NCBI RefSeq assembly: GCF_000943545.1
Contig: NZ_JTHP01000020.1
Coordinates: 1-64,000 of the forward strand
Reading direction: 5' to 3'
DNA from: Paenibacillus terrae
GTDB taxonomy: Bacteria; Bacillota; Bacilli; Paenibacillales; Paenibacillaceae
Length of the DNA stretch: 64,000 nucleotides
Shown: positions 53,283-61,761 of the stretch, piece by piece
How positions within the stretch are numbered: the first letter of the stretch is position 1
Layout: every line of letters begins with the position of its first letter
Notes under the pieces: generated by a model
Databases searched by the model: none
What the model saw: only the letters and a program-made list of their open reading frames with translations
Told to the model about the DNA's origin: nothing
Program-made: the position numbers and the translations under genes

Positions 53283-53675
53283 TTGTCGTTGAAGAGGACT
53301 CTGGTAGGGATTGTGCGCAGCCAAGAAGGTACAAGCGACCGGGTCAAAGACCCCCAAATGAAGACGCGCTATTATAACTTATCGAGAGACAAGGCCTGGG
53401 AAGAGGTATCGTCTGTTTTAAAAAAGATTCCTGGCTACAAGATGCTGCATGAAGTGCCATCCGTAGGTGAGATTACGCTTGAGAAGCGAACAGCATTCGG
53501 CAGAACTGTAGACATTACCGTTTCTATATTGTCCGTCTCGCCAGTTCGGAGTGCTGTGGATATTTATTCCGCTTCGCGCGGATCGCTGGGGGACATGGGT
53601 GCAAATTATCGCATTATTTTGCAGTTGTTTGCCGTGATTGACAAGAAACTGTCCGCTCATAAGGTCGTACAGTGA
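53283..53675 (+). CDS. DUF1499 domain protein
   Basis: 130 aa. TTG start after GAAGGAGGAAATGTC. 'RVKDPQMKTRYYNLSRDKAWEEV' and 'DIYSASRGSLGDMGANYRII' match DUF1499 (S-x-S-R-x-G-x-x-D-x-G-x-N). Single soluble domain without a signal peptide. The family is often near envelope or photosynthesis genes, with no defined activity. Ends before a bidirectional terminator. Confidence 0.82.
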   Translation: MSLKRTLVGIVRSQEGTSDRVKDPQMKTRYYNLSRDKAWEEVSSVLKKIPGYKMLHEVPSVGEITLEKRTAFGRTVDITVSILSVSPVRSAVDIYSASRGSLGDMGANYRIILQLFAVIDKKLSAHKVVQ

Positions 53676-53713
53676 TTGCAGACGTGTGAGCAGCAACGTG
53701 GCAGACCAACGTC

Positions 53714-53753
53714 AAAAAAAGCGAGGAAGGCAACCCTTCACTCGCTTTTTTAA
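53714..53753. terminator. Bidirectional terminator between DUF1499 and tpx
   Basis: AAAAAAGCGAG pairs with CTCGCTTTTTT around GAAGGCAACCCTTCA; T-runs on both strands. Confidence 0.9.
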
Positions 53754-53785
53754 TATTCGAATCAGCCTTAACGTAAGCAAATGAA

Positions 53786-54304
53786 TTAGACGAGCTTCTT
53801 CACCGCTGCAATCGCTTGCTCATAGTCAGGATGCTCAGACATTTCGCTCAAGTATTCTACATAAGCGATTTTATCGTTTTGATCAATAACGAAAATAGCG
53901 CGATGATCCAGGTGGAATTCCTTAATGAACACGCCGTAGGCTTCTCCAAAGGAATGGTCCTTGTAATCGGATAGTGTCAATACACGGTCAATGCCCGCAG
54001 CACCACACCAACGAGCTTGGGCAAACGGCAGATCCACGCTGACAGTCAGTATCACGACTTGATCCCCAAGAGAATCCGCTTCTTGATTAAAACGACGGGT
54101 TTGTGCGTCACACACGCCTGTATCAAGAGAAGGAACAACGCTGATTAGCTTGACTTTACCTGCAAAGTCTTGAAGCGTAGCAGCTTCCAGCAGATTTTTT
54201 TGCAATTTAAAATCAGGTGCCTGATCTCCAACTTTCAGTTCAGGACCCACGAGAGTCAAAGGATTGCCTTTAAAAGTAGCAACTTCTTTACGTTCTTGTG
54301 CCAT
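53786..54304 (-). CDS. tpx: Thiol peroxidase (atypical 2-Cys peroxiredoxin)
   Basis: 172 aa. ATG start after CAAGGAGGCTATTACAT. Peroxidatic Cys in '[15 protein letters not shown]', resolving Cys in 'QARWCGAAG', and '[11 protein letters not shown]' are all Tpx-diagnostic. Reduces H2O2 and alkyl peroxides with thioredoxin. Promoter on the minus strand overlaps a TTATAA-TCTT-TTATAA dyad. Confidence 0.96.
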   Translation of the reverse strand: MAQERKEVATFKGNPLTLVGPELKVGDQAPDFKLQKNLLEAATLQDFAGKVKLISVVPSLDTGVCDAQTRRFNQEADSLGDQVVILTVSVDLPFAQARWCGAAGIDRVLTLSDYKDHSFGEAYGVFIKEFHLDHRAIFVIDQNDKIAYVEYLSEMSEHPDYEQAIAAVKKLV

Positions 54305-54353
54305 ATGTAATAGCCTCCTTGGTTTTTAGCATTGGTTATCGGTGCCGAAATCT

Positions 54354-54384
54354 ATTATAATCTTTTATAAAAGACATTGTCCAA
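54354..54384 (-). promoter_or_regulatory. tpx promoter with TTATAA dyad
   Basis: Minus strand: TTGGAC (54384-54379), 19 bases, TATAAT (54359-54354). TTATAA half-sites at 54355-54360 and 54365-54370 are four bases apart, one more than the three in a PerR box. Confidence 0.45.
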
Positions 54385-54423
54385 TTTGAATAAGGTGGAG
54401 ACACCCATGAAGGAAGGATTGCC

Positions 54424-55047
54424 TTGATTTTTTTACGTTATGAGAACTGGAAAAGTTATTTACGTTTTTACCCGGTAACCTGTTTGATTCTGCTTATCAA
54501 TATCGTGATGTTTATTGTGCTGACTGTTCATGGTGGATCGGAAAATAGTTTAACACTGATTCGGTATGGAGCCTTGATCAATGAGGAGCCCTTTACCGAC
54601 CAGTTATGGCGCTATGTGTCAGCTATGTTTTTACACGCGGGGTTTGATCATCTTTTCTTTAATTCCTTTGCGATTCTCGTATTTGCTCCGCCGCTGGAAC
54701 GTCTGCTAGGGTCCTTTCGATACGCGCTGTTGTACCTTGCTACAGGCATTGTAGGAAACGTAATGTCCATTGCGCATTACAACATGGTAGCGGAAACTAC
54801 GGTCTCTGTAGGGGCCTCAGGAGCGATATATGGCATCTACGGTGCATTTCTGTACGTTGCCCTGTTCCAGCGGACGCTTATGGATGAGGCTTCGCGCAAA
54901 ACACTGTACACGCTGCTTGGCTTTGGTATCCTGTTTTCGTTTGCTGTGGCGAACATTAACTGGACCGCCCATTTTGGAGGACTGCTCAGCGGGTTTTTCC
55001 TGTATGGATTGATGATCAGATTGACTGGCCAACGTAAACGTCACTAA
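54424..55047 (+). CDS. Rhomboid family intramembrane serine protease
   Basis: 207 aa. TTG start eight bases after GAAGGAAGG. Six membrane segments. Catalytic Ser in 'VGASGAIYGIYGAFL' (G-x-S-G) and His in 'NWTAHFGGLLSGF'. The helix-2 motif 'FLHAGFDHLFFNSFAI' completes the H-x-x-x-N fold marker. Cleaves single-pass membrane proteins within the bilayer; substrates unknown. Divergent from tpx. Confidence 0.93.
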   Translation: MIFLRYENWKSYLRFYPVTCLILLINIVMFIVLTVHGGSENSLTLIRYGALINEEPFTDQLWRYVSAMFLHAGFDHLFFNSFAILVFAPPLERLLGSFRYALLYLATGIVGNVMSIAHYNMVAETTVSVGASGAIYGIYGAFLYVALFQRTLMDEASRKTLYTLLGFGILFSFAVANINWTAHFGGLLSGFFLYGLMIRLTGQRKRH

Positions 55048-55145
55048 AGACAGCTTTACCGTAAGTCAGCAGAGCAAGAAAGAGGGAGAGGTTCACCTAA
55101 CCTCTTCTTCCTGATGTTGAAAAACAGATTGGAGCGAATAACGGA

Positions 55146-56075
55146 GTGGAACTACGACAGTTGCAATACTTTATGAAGGTAGCGCAAAAGGAACATGTCA
55201 CTCAGGCGGCCGAGGAGCTGCATGTGGCGCAATCTGCGGTCAGTCGGCAAATTCATCAGCTTGAAGAGGAGCTGGGTGTGAACCTTTTTATGCAAAAGGG
55301 CCGCAACTTGCAGCTTACACCGGTGGGACAGTTATTTTGCAAGCGGGTTGAAACGATTATAAAGGATTTGGAGCGGGCTGTTCTGGAGGTTCATGAGTTT
55401 TTAGACCCGGAGGGTGGAGAAATTCGTATAGGCTTCCCGCACAGTTTGGGCATTCATCTTATTCCTACGGTTGTAGCTGAATTTCGTAAACGGTATCCGA
55501 ATGTTAAATTCAGATTTAAACAGGGGATGTACCCAAGTTTGATCCGTGATGTGTTAGCGGGTGAGGTGGATTTGGCTTTTGTATCCCCTTTTCCAGATCG
55601 TCATGATCATGTCGAGGGAGATGTGGTGTTGACTGAGGAACTGTTTGCGGTCCTGCCCCCTAACCATCCTTTGGCTTCAGCCGGGCACATCACGCTGGAT
55701 CAGCTTAAAGGAGAAAAGTTCATTCTGTTCAGAGACGGTTACTCCTTGCGTCCGATTGTCTGGCAGGCTTGTCTGGAGGCTGGATTTACGCCGGACATCG
55801 CTTTTGAAGGCGAGGAGACGGATACGATCCGCGGATTAGTTGCCGCAGGTATGGGGGTCAGTCTTTTGCCGGAGATGGCGTTGTTCCAGACCAATCCGCT
55901 CCAGCCCGCGAGGGTGTCTATTGTTGATCCCGAGGTGACGCGAACCATTGGCTTAATTCACCGTAGAGATGACAAGCTTCCGTTGGTTGCCAAATCGTTC
56001 CGCACTTTTTTGTTGCAATATTTTGGTCTTCAAGGTAGTGGCACTGTGACGGATGGAAGTGCTAAAGCGGACTAA
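55146..56075 (+). CDS. LysR family regulator (GltC/CysL-like)
   Basis: 309 aa. GTG start after TTGGAGCG. HTH 'HVTQAAEELHVAQSAVSRQI', then an effector-binding domain ('EIRIGFPHSLGIHLIP', 'LIRDVLAGEVDLAFVSPFP'). Similar in layout to GltC-type regulators of B. subtilis. No adjacent target gene is apparent, so a distant or auto target is likely. Confidence 0.9.
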   Translation: MELRQLQYFMKVAQKEHVTQAAEELHVAQSAVSRQIHQLEEELGVNLFMQKGRNLQLTPVGQLFCKRVETIIKDLERAVLEVHEFLDPEGGEIRIGFPHSLGIHLIPTVVAEFRKRYPNVKFRFKQGMYPSLIRDVLAGEVDLAFVSPFPDRHDHVEGDVVLTEELFAVLPPNHPLASAGHITLDQLKGEKFILFRDGYSLRPIVWQACLEAGFTPDIAFEGEETDTIRGLVAAGMGVSLLPEMALFQTNPLQPARVSIVDPEVTRTIGLIHRRDDKLPLVAKSFRTFLLQYFGLQGSGTVTDGSAKAD

Positions 56076-56108
56076 CGGACAGGTGAGTATAGGGAATTGG
56101 ATAAAATA

Positions 56109-56159
56109 TAAAAAGGTTGCTCCTCTACCATCATCATGGCGGAGGAACAACCTTTTTTG
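56109..56159. terminator. Bidirectional terminator between LysR and yugP
   Basis: AAAAAGGTTGCTCCTC pairs with GGAGGAACAACCTTTTTT (one bulge). Confidence 0.88.
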
Positions 56160-56171
56160 CTACAAAAGCGA

Positions 56172-56843
56172 TTAGTCACGGCTGTTGAAGATACCGATCA
56201 AGCGAATCAGCTCCAGCAAGGAAACGAGAGCAGCGGCCACATATGTTAATGCAGCGGCATTCAATACTTTAGCTACACCTCGTTCTTCATCACTGCGGAT
56301 AAATCCTTCGGACACCATAATTTCACGGGCTCGGTTGGAAGCATTAAATTCGACTGGCAATGTAATTAATTGAAAAGCGACAGTAGCTGAGAAAAAGATA
56401 ATGCCTAAGCCAATCAGGTTGGTGTAGCTGAACAAGAACCCGGCAATCAGCAGAAACGGTGCAAGACCGGATGCGAAGTTGACAATCGGGAAAATCCGGT
56501 GACGCAGCGCCAGCATAGGATAATGCTCTTTATGCTGAATCGCATGACCGACCTCGTGACAAGCCACTGCAACTGCGGAAATAGATTTTTCATAATATAC
56601 AGGCTCGGACAAGCGTACTACTCGTTGCATCGGATCATAGTGGTCAGATAACGCACCGGGCACAGGTTCAATGGGCACATCATGCAAACCGTTGCGATCC
56701 AGCATGTGCCGGGCGGCATCGTAGCCTGTCATGCCGTTTTCTGTAGGAACATCAGACCATTTGTTAAAGGTACCTTTAACACGAAATTGCGCCCATAAGG
56801 ATAAGCCGAACGCAAGAATAATCAATAGATACATCCCCATCAT
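56172..56843 (-). CDS. yugP: YugP-like zinc metallopeptidase
   Basis: 223 aa. An N-terminal membrane helix, 'GYDAARHMLDRNGLHDVPIEP', 'SISAVAVACHEVGHAIQH' carrying H-E-x-x-H, two hydrophobic helices and a C-terminal 'EGFIRSDEERGVAKVLNAAALTYVAA'. This is the COG2738 pattern. Membrane-bound, probably for protein quality control, with no confirmed substrate. A small intergenic gap separates it from the MerR gene, on the same strand. Confidence 0.9.
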   Translation of the reverse strand: MMGMYLLIILAFGLSLWAQFRVKGTFNKWSDVPTENGMTGYDAARHMLDRNGLHDVPIEPVPGALSDHYDPMQRVVRLSEPVYYEKSISAVAVACHEVGHAIQHKEHYPMLALRHRIFPIVNFASGLAPFLLIAGFLFSYTNLIGLGIIFFSATVAFQLITLPVEFNASNRAREIMVSEGFIRSDEERGVAKVLNAAALTYVAAALVSLLELIRLIGIFNSRD

Positions 56844-56887
56844 AAAAGCAACCCTCCAATATTATTTCATCAGTATAGCCTGGAAAT

Positions 56888-57319
56888 TCACATCATAGAG
56901 CTATGCTCCAGCAAATACTTCAGAGCTTCGATACAAGCGGCGCTTTGCGGTAGTAGACCAGTAAGCAGCTTACGCGCTTGAACGGGCTTGAGCTGCCCCA
57001 AAAGAGGTTGTAGCTCATTGACTTCGCGCTCCAGGCGCTGCATGTGCATCTCCAGACTTGTCAGCTTGTCGGTGACGTGCTCTTCGCCTGAAACCGAATT
57101 CCACTTCATTAATGTCTGTTTGATCTCCTCGAGGCTATACTTCTCTTGTTTCATTTGGTTAATACGTTCAAGTCTTTTTAAAGTTTCATCATTGTATAGC
57201 CGATAATTTTTCAAAGATCGTTCTTCAGGTGTGATCAAACCAAGCTTCGTATAATAATCAATGGTCCGTTCGCTGACACCAGCCGTCTTGGCTAGCTCGC
57301 CAATTCGAAATAGCTTCAT
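56888..57319 (-). CDS. MerR family regulator
   Basis: 143 aa from ATG 57319 (GAGGTGAGG upstream; the GTG at 57337 lies in that site). N-terminal winged helix 'FRIGELAKTAGVSERTIDYY' and 'YRLYNDETLKRLERI', a dimerisation coiled coil (LEMHMQRLEREVNELQ), and a short helical C-terminus without the Cys of metal sensors, although one Cys lies in AACIEAL. It reads away from amtB. The signal sensed is unknown. Confidence 0.88.
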   Translation of the reverse strand: MKLFRIGELAKTAGVSERTIDYYTKLGLITPEERSLKNYRLYNDETLKRLERINQMKQEKYSLEEIKQTLMKWNSVSGEEHVTDKLTSLEMHMQRLEREVNELQPLLGQLKPVQARKLLTGLLPQSAACIEALKYLLEHSSMM

Positions 57320-57529
57320 ATCCCCATCTGTCCTCACCTCGCGCTCTTCATTCAGCCTTCCATATTACGCATCTGCAAACAGAGTGCTTATAAAAATATT
57401 TTACATGATTCCCAACCGTACAGTCAAACGTCATGCTTTTTTTAGGGTAAGATACAAGCTACTTTAATAGTTAGTAAACATGACATGGAAAGTTCGAGAT
57501 CGAATTTTTTTCAGTTAATAAAAAAAATC

Positions 57530-57559
57530 TTGTCAAGTTTCATGTATTCTGATTATAAT
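57530..57559 (+). promoter_or_regulatory. amtB: amtB promoter
   Basis: TTGTCA (57530) and TATAAT (57554), 18-base spacer; start expected near 57566. Confidence 0.7.
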
Positions 57560-57580
57560 GACAATAAGAATTTCACGAAG

Positions 57581-57597
57581 TGTAAAGAAACTTAACA
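57581..57597 (+). promoter_or_regulatory. GlnR/TnrA-type operator
   Basis: TGTAAAGAAACTTAACA matches TGTNA-N7-TNACA at every fixed base. It lies between the predicted start of transcription and the ribosome binding site of amtB, a place suited to repression. Confidence 0.72.
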
Positions 57598-57615
57598 TTC
57601 GAGGGAGTGGGCTTC

Positions 57616-59019
57616 ATGAGAAAAAAGTGGTTTGTTTCATTACTGGCCATGCTGACGGTACTGGCTTTTCCGGTGGGGGCATTCGCTGCTGATGGTCCGA
57701 CAAATATTCAGCTTCAAGCTGGATTAAACACGGCGTTTACCTTCTTGGCATTTATTCTTGTGTTTTTCATGCAGGCGGGATTTGCATTGCTGGAGGCTGG
57801 CTCCACACGAATGAAGAATGCGGGGCATGTCGCTGGTAAAACGATACTCACCACGGGCGTTGCTGCATTGTCATTCTGGGCTCTCGGGTTCGGACTAGGC
57901 TTCGGTAACGATGGCGGCAACGGATTTATGGGGCTGACGGGTTTCTTCATGAGCGGCACGGATGCTGCTGTATCGTTTGACTCCCTTTCAGGTCTGGATG
58001 TTCCGATTACAATCATGTTTTTGTTCCACTTTGCTTTTGCTGCTGTGTCTCTTTCTATCGCATGTGGGGGAATGGCAGAGCGTGCAAAATTAAGTGTATA
58101 CATCATTTTCGGTGTTTTGTTCTCCATCGTAATCTACCCGGTTGTAGCTCACTGGGTATGGGGCGGCGGCTGGCTTGGCAAGCTGGGCATGCAGGATTAT
58201 GCCGGTTCGACGGTAGTCCATCTGACAGGCGCTACGGCGGCACTTGTCGCTACACTGCTGCTGAAACCGCGTTTGGGCAAGTTCAATAAAGACGGCAAGC
58301 CGAATATTATTCCTGGACATAATCAGGTGTATTCCATACTGGGTGTTATTATTCTCTGGTTTGGCTGGTTCGGATTTAATCCGGGTAGTGCTGTATCGGC
58401 CATGAATGACGGTTTCTTCGGGTATGTAGCGGTAACCACGAATCTTGCTGCGGCGGCAGGTGGAGTATTTGCCCTGCTGGTATCCTGGATGGTCTATGGA
58501 AAAGCGGATATTCCGTCCATGCTGAACGGTGTACTGGCGGCTTTGGTCGCAATAACAGGGGCGTGCGCATTTGTAGCTCCTTGGGCGGCTCTGGTCATCG
58601 GTGCGGTAGCAGGGATTGTTACCTTCTTCACAGCACAATGGTTTGAGCGTGCAAGAGTAGATGATCCGGTATATGCATTTTCCGTCCATGGTATTGCAGG
58701 GATGTGGGGTGCGATATCCACAGGATTGTTCGCTACTCCTGAGCTGGTGAAAATAACAGGTGTTGGTCAAGCCGGGCTATTCTATGGTGGCGGATTTACG
58801 CAATTGGGAGTACAGTTGCTTGGACTGGTAGGGACATTTGCTTTCGTATTCGTTATTTCCTTCATTATTCTGGGTGCGATGAAAGCCATTATGGGTATTC
58901 GTGTTACGGAAGAGGAAGAAACGATGGGACTGGATATCAGTGAGCATGGTACGTACGGCTATCCTGAGCAAATGAAGTTGGTTGCCGAGGCTGAGAAGCG
59001 TTCTAGGACTGTAAGCTAA
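57616..59019 (+). CDS. amtB: Ammonium transporter
   Basis: 467 aa from ATG 57616 (GAGGGAG upstream). Signal-like N-terminus ending FAADGPTN, then eleven membrane helices. 'FFMQAGFALLEAGSTRMKN', 'DYAGSTVVHLTGA', 'WFGWFGFNPGS' and 'FSVHGIAGMWG' contain the twin-His and Phe-gate regions of Amt/MEP. Conducts ammonium/ammonia across the membrane. Unlike B. subtilis nrgAB, no glnK/PII gene follows; a DUF294 nucleotidyltransferase begins 48 bases later with no terminator between. Confidence 0.96.
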   Translation: MRKKWFVSLLAMLTVLAFPVGAFAADGPTNIQLQAGLNTAFTFLAFILVFFMQAGFALLEAGSTRMKNAGHVAGKTILTTGVAALSFWALGFGLGFGNDGGNGFMGLTGFFMSGTDAAVSFDSLSGLDVPITIMFLFHFAFAAVSLSIACGGMAERAKLSVYIIFGVLFSIVIYPVVAHWVWGGGWLGKLGMQDYAGSTVVHLTGATAALVATLLLKPRLGKFNKDGKPNIIPGHNQVYSILGVIILWFGWFGFNPGSAVSAMNDGFFGYVAVTTNLAAAAGGVFALLVSWMVYGKADIPSMLNGVLAALVAITGACAFVAPWAALVIGAVAGIVTFFTAQWFERARVDDPVYAFSVHGIAGMWGAISTGLFATPELVKITGVGQAGLFYGGGFTQLGVQLLGLVGTFAFVFVISFIILGAMKAIMGIRVTEEEETMGLDISEHGTYGYPEQMKLVAEAEKRSRTVS

Positions 59020-59067
59020 TATGTAAAATATAAAGAGCCAGTATGGATGAGCGGAGGAGATGGAAGT

Positions 59068-60150
59068 ATGGAACTGCAAAATACGGCACCTTGGGTGAGT
59101 TCAGCCGAAGCGATTGATCATGCAGATACGCCTGAATCGCTAAGGCAGGCCAGGGTCGATTCTCAAAAATGGCTGCTGGCTTCCCAAGCCTCCGCTCCGT
59201 TATCAGACTGGTTACAAACGGCGAATGATATGCATGATCGCATTGCAGCCAGAGCTGTGCAAATGTGCGAAAAAGGGATGGTTGAGGATGGCTTCGGCCT
59301 TCCTCCCGTCCCTTACGCATTTATAGCCTTCGGCAGCATGGGACGCTCGGAGTCGACGCTATGGAGTGACCAAGATAACGGTATGATTATTAGTGACACT
59401 GCATCTGTCGGGAAAGAATCATATTTTATGAAGTTCGGCCAGAGGATATCTGCAATGCTGGAATATTTGGGATATCCGAAATGTGAAGGGAAAGTGATGT
59501 GTTCAGAGCCGCTATGGCGCAAAACGTTGTCTGAGTGGCAGGAGCAGCTGGCAAAATGGTCCGATGATTTTGCATGGGAGCCGATTCGTTATCTGATTAT
59601 CTCTTCTGATATGAGGCATATCGCTGGAGACGAGCAATTGTCAGCAGAATGGAAGCGGAGCTTTTATGCGTTGCTGCGCAAGCATCCGGATTTGCCTTCC
59701 GCGGTACTTAGGAACACGGTAAGGCATAAAGCGACACTTAATATTTTGGGTCAAATCGTTACCGAGCGCTTCGGGGAGCACGCGGGTGATTTTGATGTAA
59801 AATACGGTTTGTACATCCCATTGGTAAATGCAGTACGGTTTTGGGCTTTGCAGCACGGGGTGGAGGAGAGCTCTACGTTGAAAAGGCTCAGGCGGCTCGC
59901 GCTGCTGGAAGCAGCACCGTCACCTTTGCTGGATGCTTGTGAGCGGGCCTTTCGGATCGCGCTACAGCTTCGGATGGCTACTCCGGTGCAGGAAAAGAAC
60001 GGACTCTTAGTTAGCAAGGGTTACCTTGCTGTCAAACCGTTGAAGCAAGGTAAGGGCTGGCATGAACTGCGCGAGGCGCTTTCGACGGTGCGGCGGCTAC
60101 ATCGCGCGCTGCAAAGACAGTTGCGGTTTACGGAAGGGAGAAGGTCATGA
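59068..60150 (+). CDS. DUF294 (GlnD-like) nucleotidyltransferase
   Basis: 360 aa from ATG 59068, seven bases after GGAGGAGA. Residues ~20-80 are helical; ~95-150 is a polymerase-beta-type nucleotidyltransferase: 'FGSMGRSESTLWSDQDNGMI' gives the G-S-x-G-R-x-E and D-x-D metal site. The rest is DUF294_C, a helical substrate-binding domain. This arrangement resembles the uridylyltransferase half of GlnD, but the HD and ACT parts of GlnD are missing, as are the CBS domains that often precede DUF294. A role in modifying a protein in nitrogen control is inferred from amtB next door. Its last bases overlap the exonuclease start (ATGA). Confidence 0.85.
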   Translation: MELQNTAPWVSSAEAIDHADTPESLRQARVDSQKWLLASQASAPLSDWLQTANDMHDRIAARAVQMCEKGMVEDGFGLPPVPYAFIAFGSMGRSESTLWSDQDNGMIISDTASVGKESYFMKFGQRISAMLEYLGYPKCEGKVMCSEPLWRKTLSEWQEQLAKWSDDFAWEPIRYLIISSDMRHIAGDEQLSAEWKRSFYALLRKHPDLPSAVLRNTVRHKATLNILGQIVTERFGEHAGDFDVKYGLYIPLVNAVRFWALQHGVEESSTLKRLRRLALLEAAPSPLLDACERAFRIALQLRMATPVQEKNGLLVSKGYLAVKPLKQGKGWHELREALSTVRRLHRALQRQLRFTEGRRS

Positions 60151-60884
60151 AGGAACCAGCGCAGGGAGGCGGCTTTTGGAGCGCTCTTCGCAGAGGAGGG
60201 GTACCGTCGGCCATCGCTTCAGTGATGGGAGCTCCTACGGCTCAGCAGATGGCCTTTATCCGTTCCTTAACTCGGGAGCAACGGCGCTCTGAGGTATTGC
60301 GAACCCCGCTGGAGCGTTTGGAAACGGTTGTTTTTGACTTGGAAACTACGGGATTTTCAGCGCAGCATGGAGATGAAATTTTATCGTTCGGTGCGATTCG
60401 GGTTGTTGGGGATACGATAATGGAAAAAGAGCAATTTTACACGCTTGTCAATCCACGTACGGCCATTCCTGAGCACATTACGGAGCTTACCGGGATTACC
60501 CGGGAAATGACGGATGAGGCTTTGCCGCTTATGGATGGGCTGCATGACTTTATGTCCTTTGTAGGGGGACGGGTGCTTGTAGCGCATGCCAGTGCTCATG
60601 ACAAGGCATTTTTGAATGCAGCGTTGTGGAAAACCTCTAAAGTGCAACTGACCCACCGTGTTTTGGATACGATGATGCTTGCCAAATGGCTGGAACCGCA
60701 GCAGCACCAAACGTACAGTTTGGATGAGCTGCTGACCTATCAGGGCATACCGATTCAGGGAAGGCATCATGCGTTAGAGGACGCGAAAATGACGGCAAAG
60801 CTGTGGGTGGCGTACGTTCAGGAAATGCTGAAGCGTAATGTGACCAATTTGGCAGATGTGTATGCTCATTTAAGCCATGCCTGA
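60147..60884 (+). CDS. DnaQ-like 3'-5' exonuclease (DEDDh)
   Basis: 245 aa. Overlaps the DUF294 stop by four bases (ATGA), a tightly coupled start. Residues ~1-50 form a non-catalytic N-terminus; the exonuclease domain has 'VVFDLETTGF' (D, E), 'HASAHDKAFL' (D) and 'RHHALEDAKMTAKL' (H, D). Not part of a polymerase gene; family includes DNA polymerase epsilon subunits and oligoribonucleases. Pairing of DUF294 with a DnaQ exonuclease recurs in other bacteria, often beside transporters, to my knowledge; its role is not established. Confidence 0.9.
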   Translation: MKEPAQGGGFWSALRRGGVPSAIASVMGAPTAQQMAFIRSLTREQRRSEVLRTPLERLETVVFDLETTGFSAQHGDEILSFGAIRVVGDTIMEKEQFYTLVNPRTAIPEHITELTGITREMTDEALPLMDGLHDFMSFVGGRVLVAHASAHDKAFLNAALWKTSKVQLTHRVLDTMMLAKWLEPQQHQTYSLDELLTYQGIPIQGRHHALEDAKMTAKLWVAYVQEMLKRNVTNLADVYAHLSHA

Positions 60885-61059
60885 TCCAGTACAAGGTACA
60901 AGTTTCAATATAGAACAACATTACAGCAAGTCTGCGATCATTCGTGGGTTTGCTGTTTTTTTGCCTCTGTATAGATTGGAAGGGTTAGAGGTGGGAGTAG
61001 AAGGGGCACCATATGGAGAAGGTGAGAGTAATCCAGATGAAAGGCCGGGTGATTGGACT

Positions 61060-61725
61060 GTGAAAAAAGTTGTTTTTATTAAATTCCTGATGGTTATGCT
61101 GGTGGTAGGAGTAGCTTCATGGGGAGTAGAAACAAACATGACTTATACTTATGCGGCAAGCGTAGCGGCTAAAAATGTGCAAACTCAGGAGGAAAATGAG
61201 GACGGAGAAAGACTTGAAGCTGGCAAAGGGGTAGATACAGAGTTAGATACTATAGAAGTGATGCAAAAGATACAGCCTGGTCAACCGCTTCCTTCTATGA
61301 TTTTAAAAGGTTTGGACGGCAAATCCTACAATATGGGAGTCAAGCGCGACAAAGCGCTGGTAATTAGCTTCTGGGCCTCATGGTGCGATCCGTGCCGTTT
61401 GGAGGCACCTGTACTGAATGAGCTATATAGCAAGTACAAGCACGATGTGGACGTATATGGTATTAATGTAACACGCTATGATCGGTTGGAGGATGTGCAA
61501 AAGTTTTTCCACTCCCTAAAGCTCCAATTTCCAGTTTTGCTTGATGAGCAAGGGGCGCTGTTTGAACGGTTTGGGGGTGCGGCTTTCCCAACTCATGTCA
61601 TGGTTGACCGTCATGGGCAGGTACGTGAAATCATAATCGGCATGCTCAGCGAAGGGGAGCTGGAACGAAAAATAGAGTTGCTGCAAAAAAAAGACGGTGC
61701 CTTTGAGGTCCGAATAGACCGCTAA
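61060..61725 (+). CDS. TlpA/ResA-like membrane-anchored thioredoxin
   Basis: 221 aa from GTG 61060, preceded by GGGTGATTGGACT; the frame extends upstream to 60877 but with no site. One N-terminal membrane/signal segment (~4-25), an acidic linker, then a thioredoxin domain with C-x-x-C in 'WASWCDPCRLE' and the cis-Pro in 'AAFPTHVMV'. Likely extracytoplasmic thiol reduction, for instance in cytochrome c or spore maturation, by analogy to ResA/StoA. Its end carries the terminator of the convergent cimA. Confidence 0.88.
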   Translation: MKKVVFIKFLMVMLVVGVASWGVETNMTYTYAASVAAKNVQTQEENEDGERLEAGKGVDTELDTIEVMQKIQPGQPLPSMILKGLDGKSYNMGVKRDKALVISFWASWCDPCRLEAPVLNELYSKYKHDVDVYGINVTRYDRLEDVQKFFHSLKLQFPVLLDEQGALFERFGGAAFPTHVMVDRHGQVREIIIGMLSEGELERKIELLQKKDGAFEVRIDR

Positions 61726-61734
61726 AGACACCGC
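61690..61734 (-). terminator. cimA terminator lying inside the thioredoxin gene end
   Basis: GGTG-CTTT-GGTC pairs with GACC-AAAG-CACC; the minus-strand reading continues GTCTTTTTTTG. Partly coding on the plus strand. Confidence 0.7.
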
Positions 61735-61761
61735 TTATTAACAATATAAGCACTTATCAAA

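Noticed and set aside
58090-58770. Minus-strand frame opposite amtB
   Set aside because: Shadow of the Amt coding sequence; low-complexity composition and no site.
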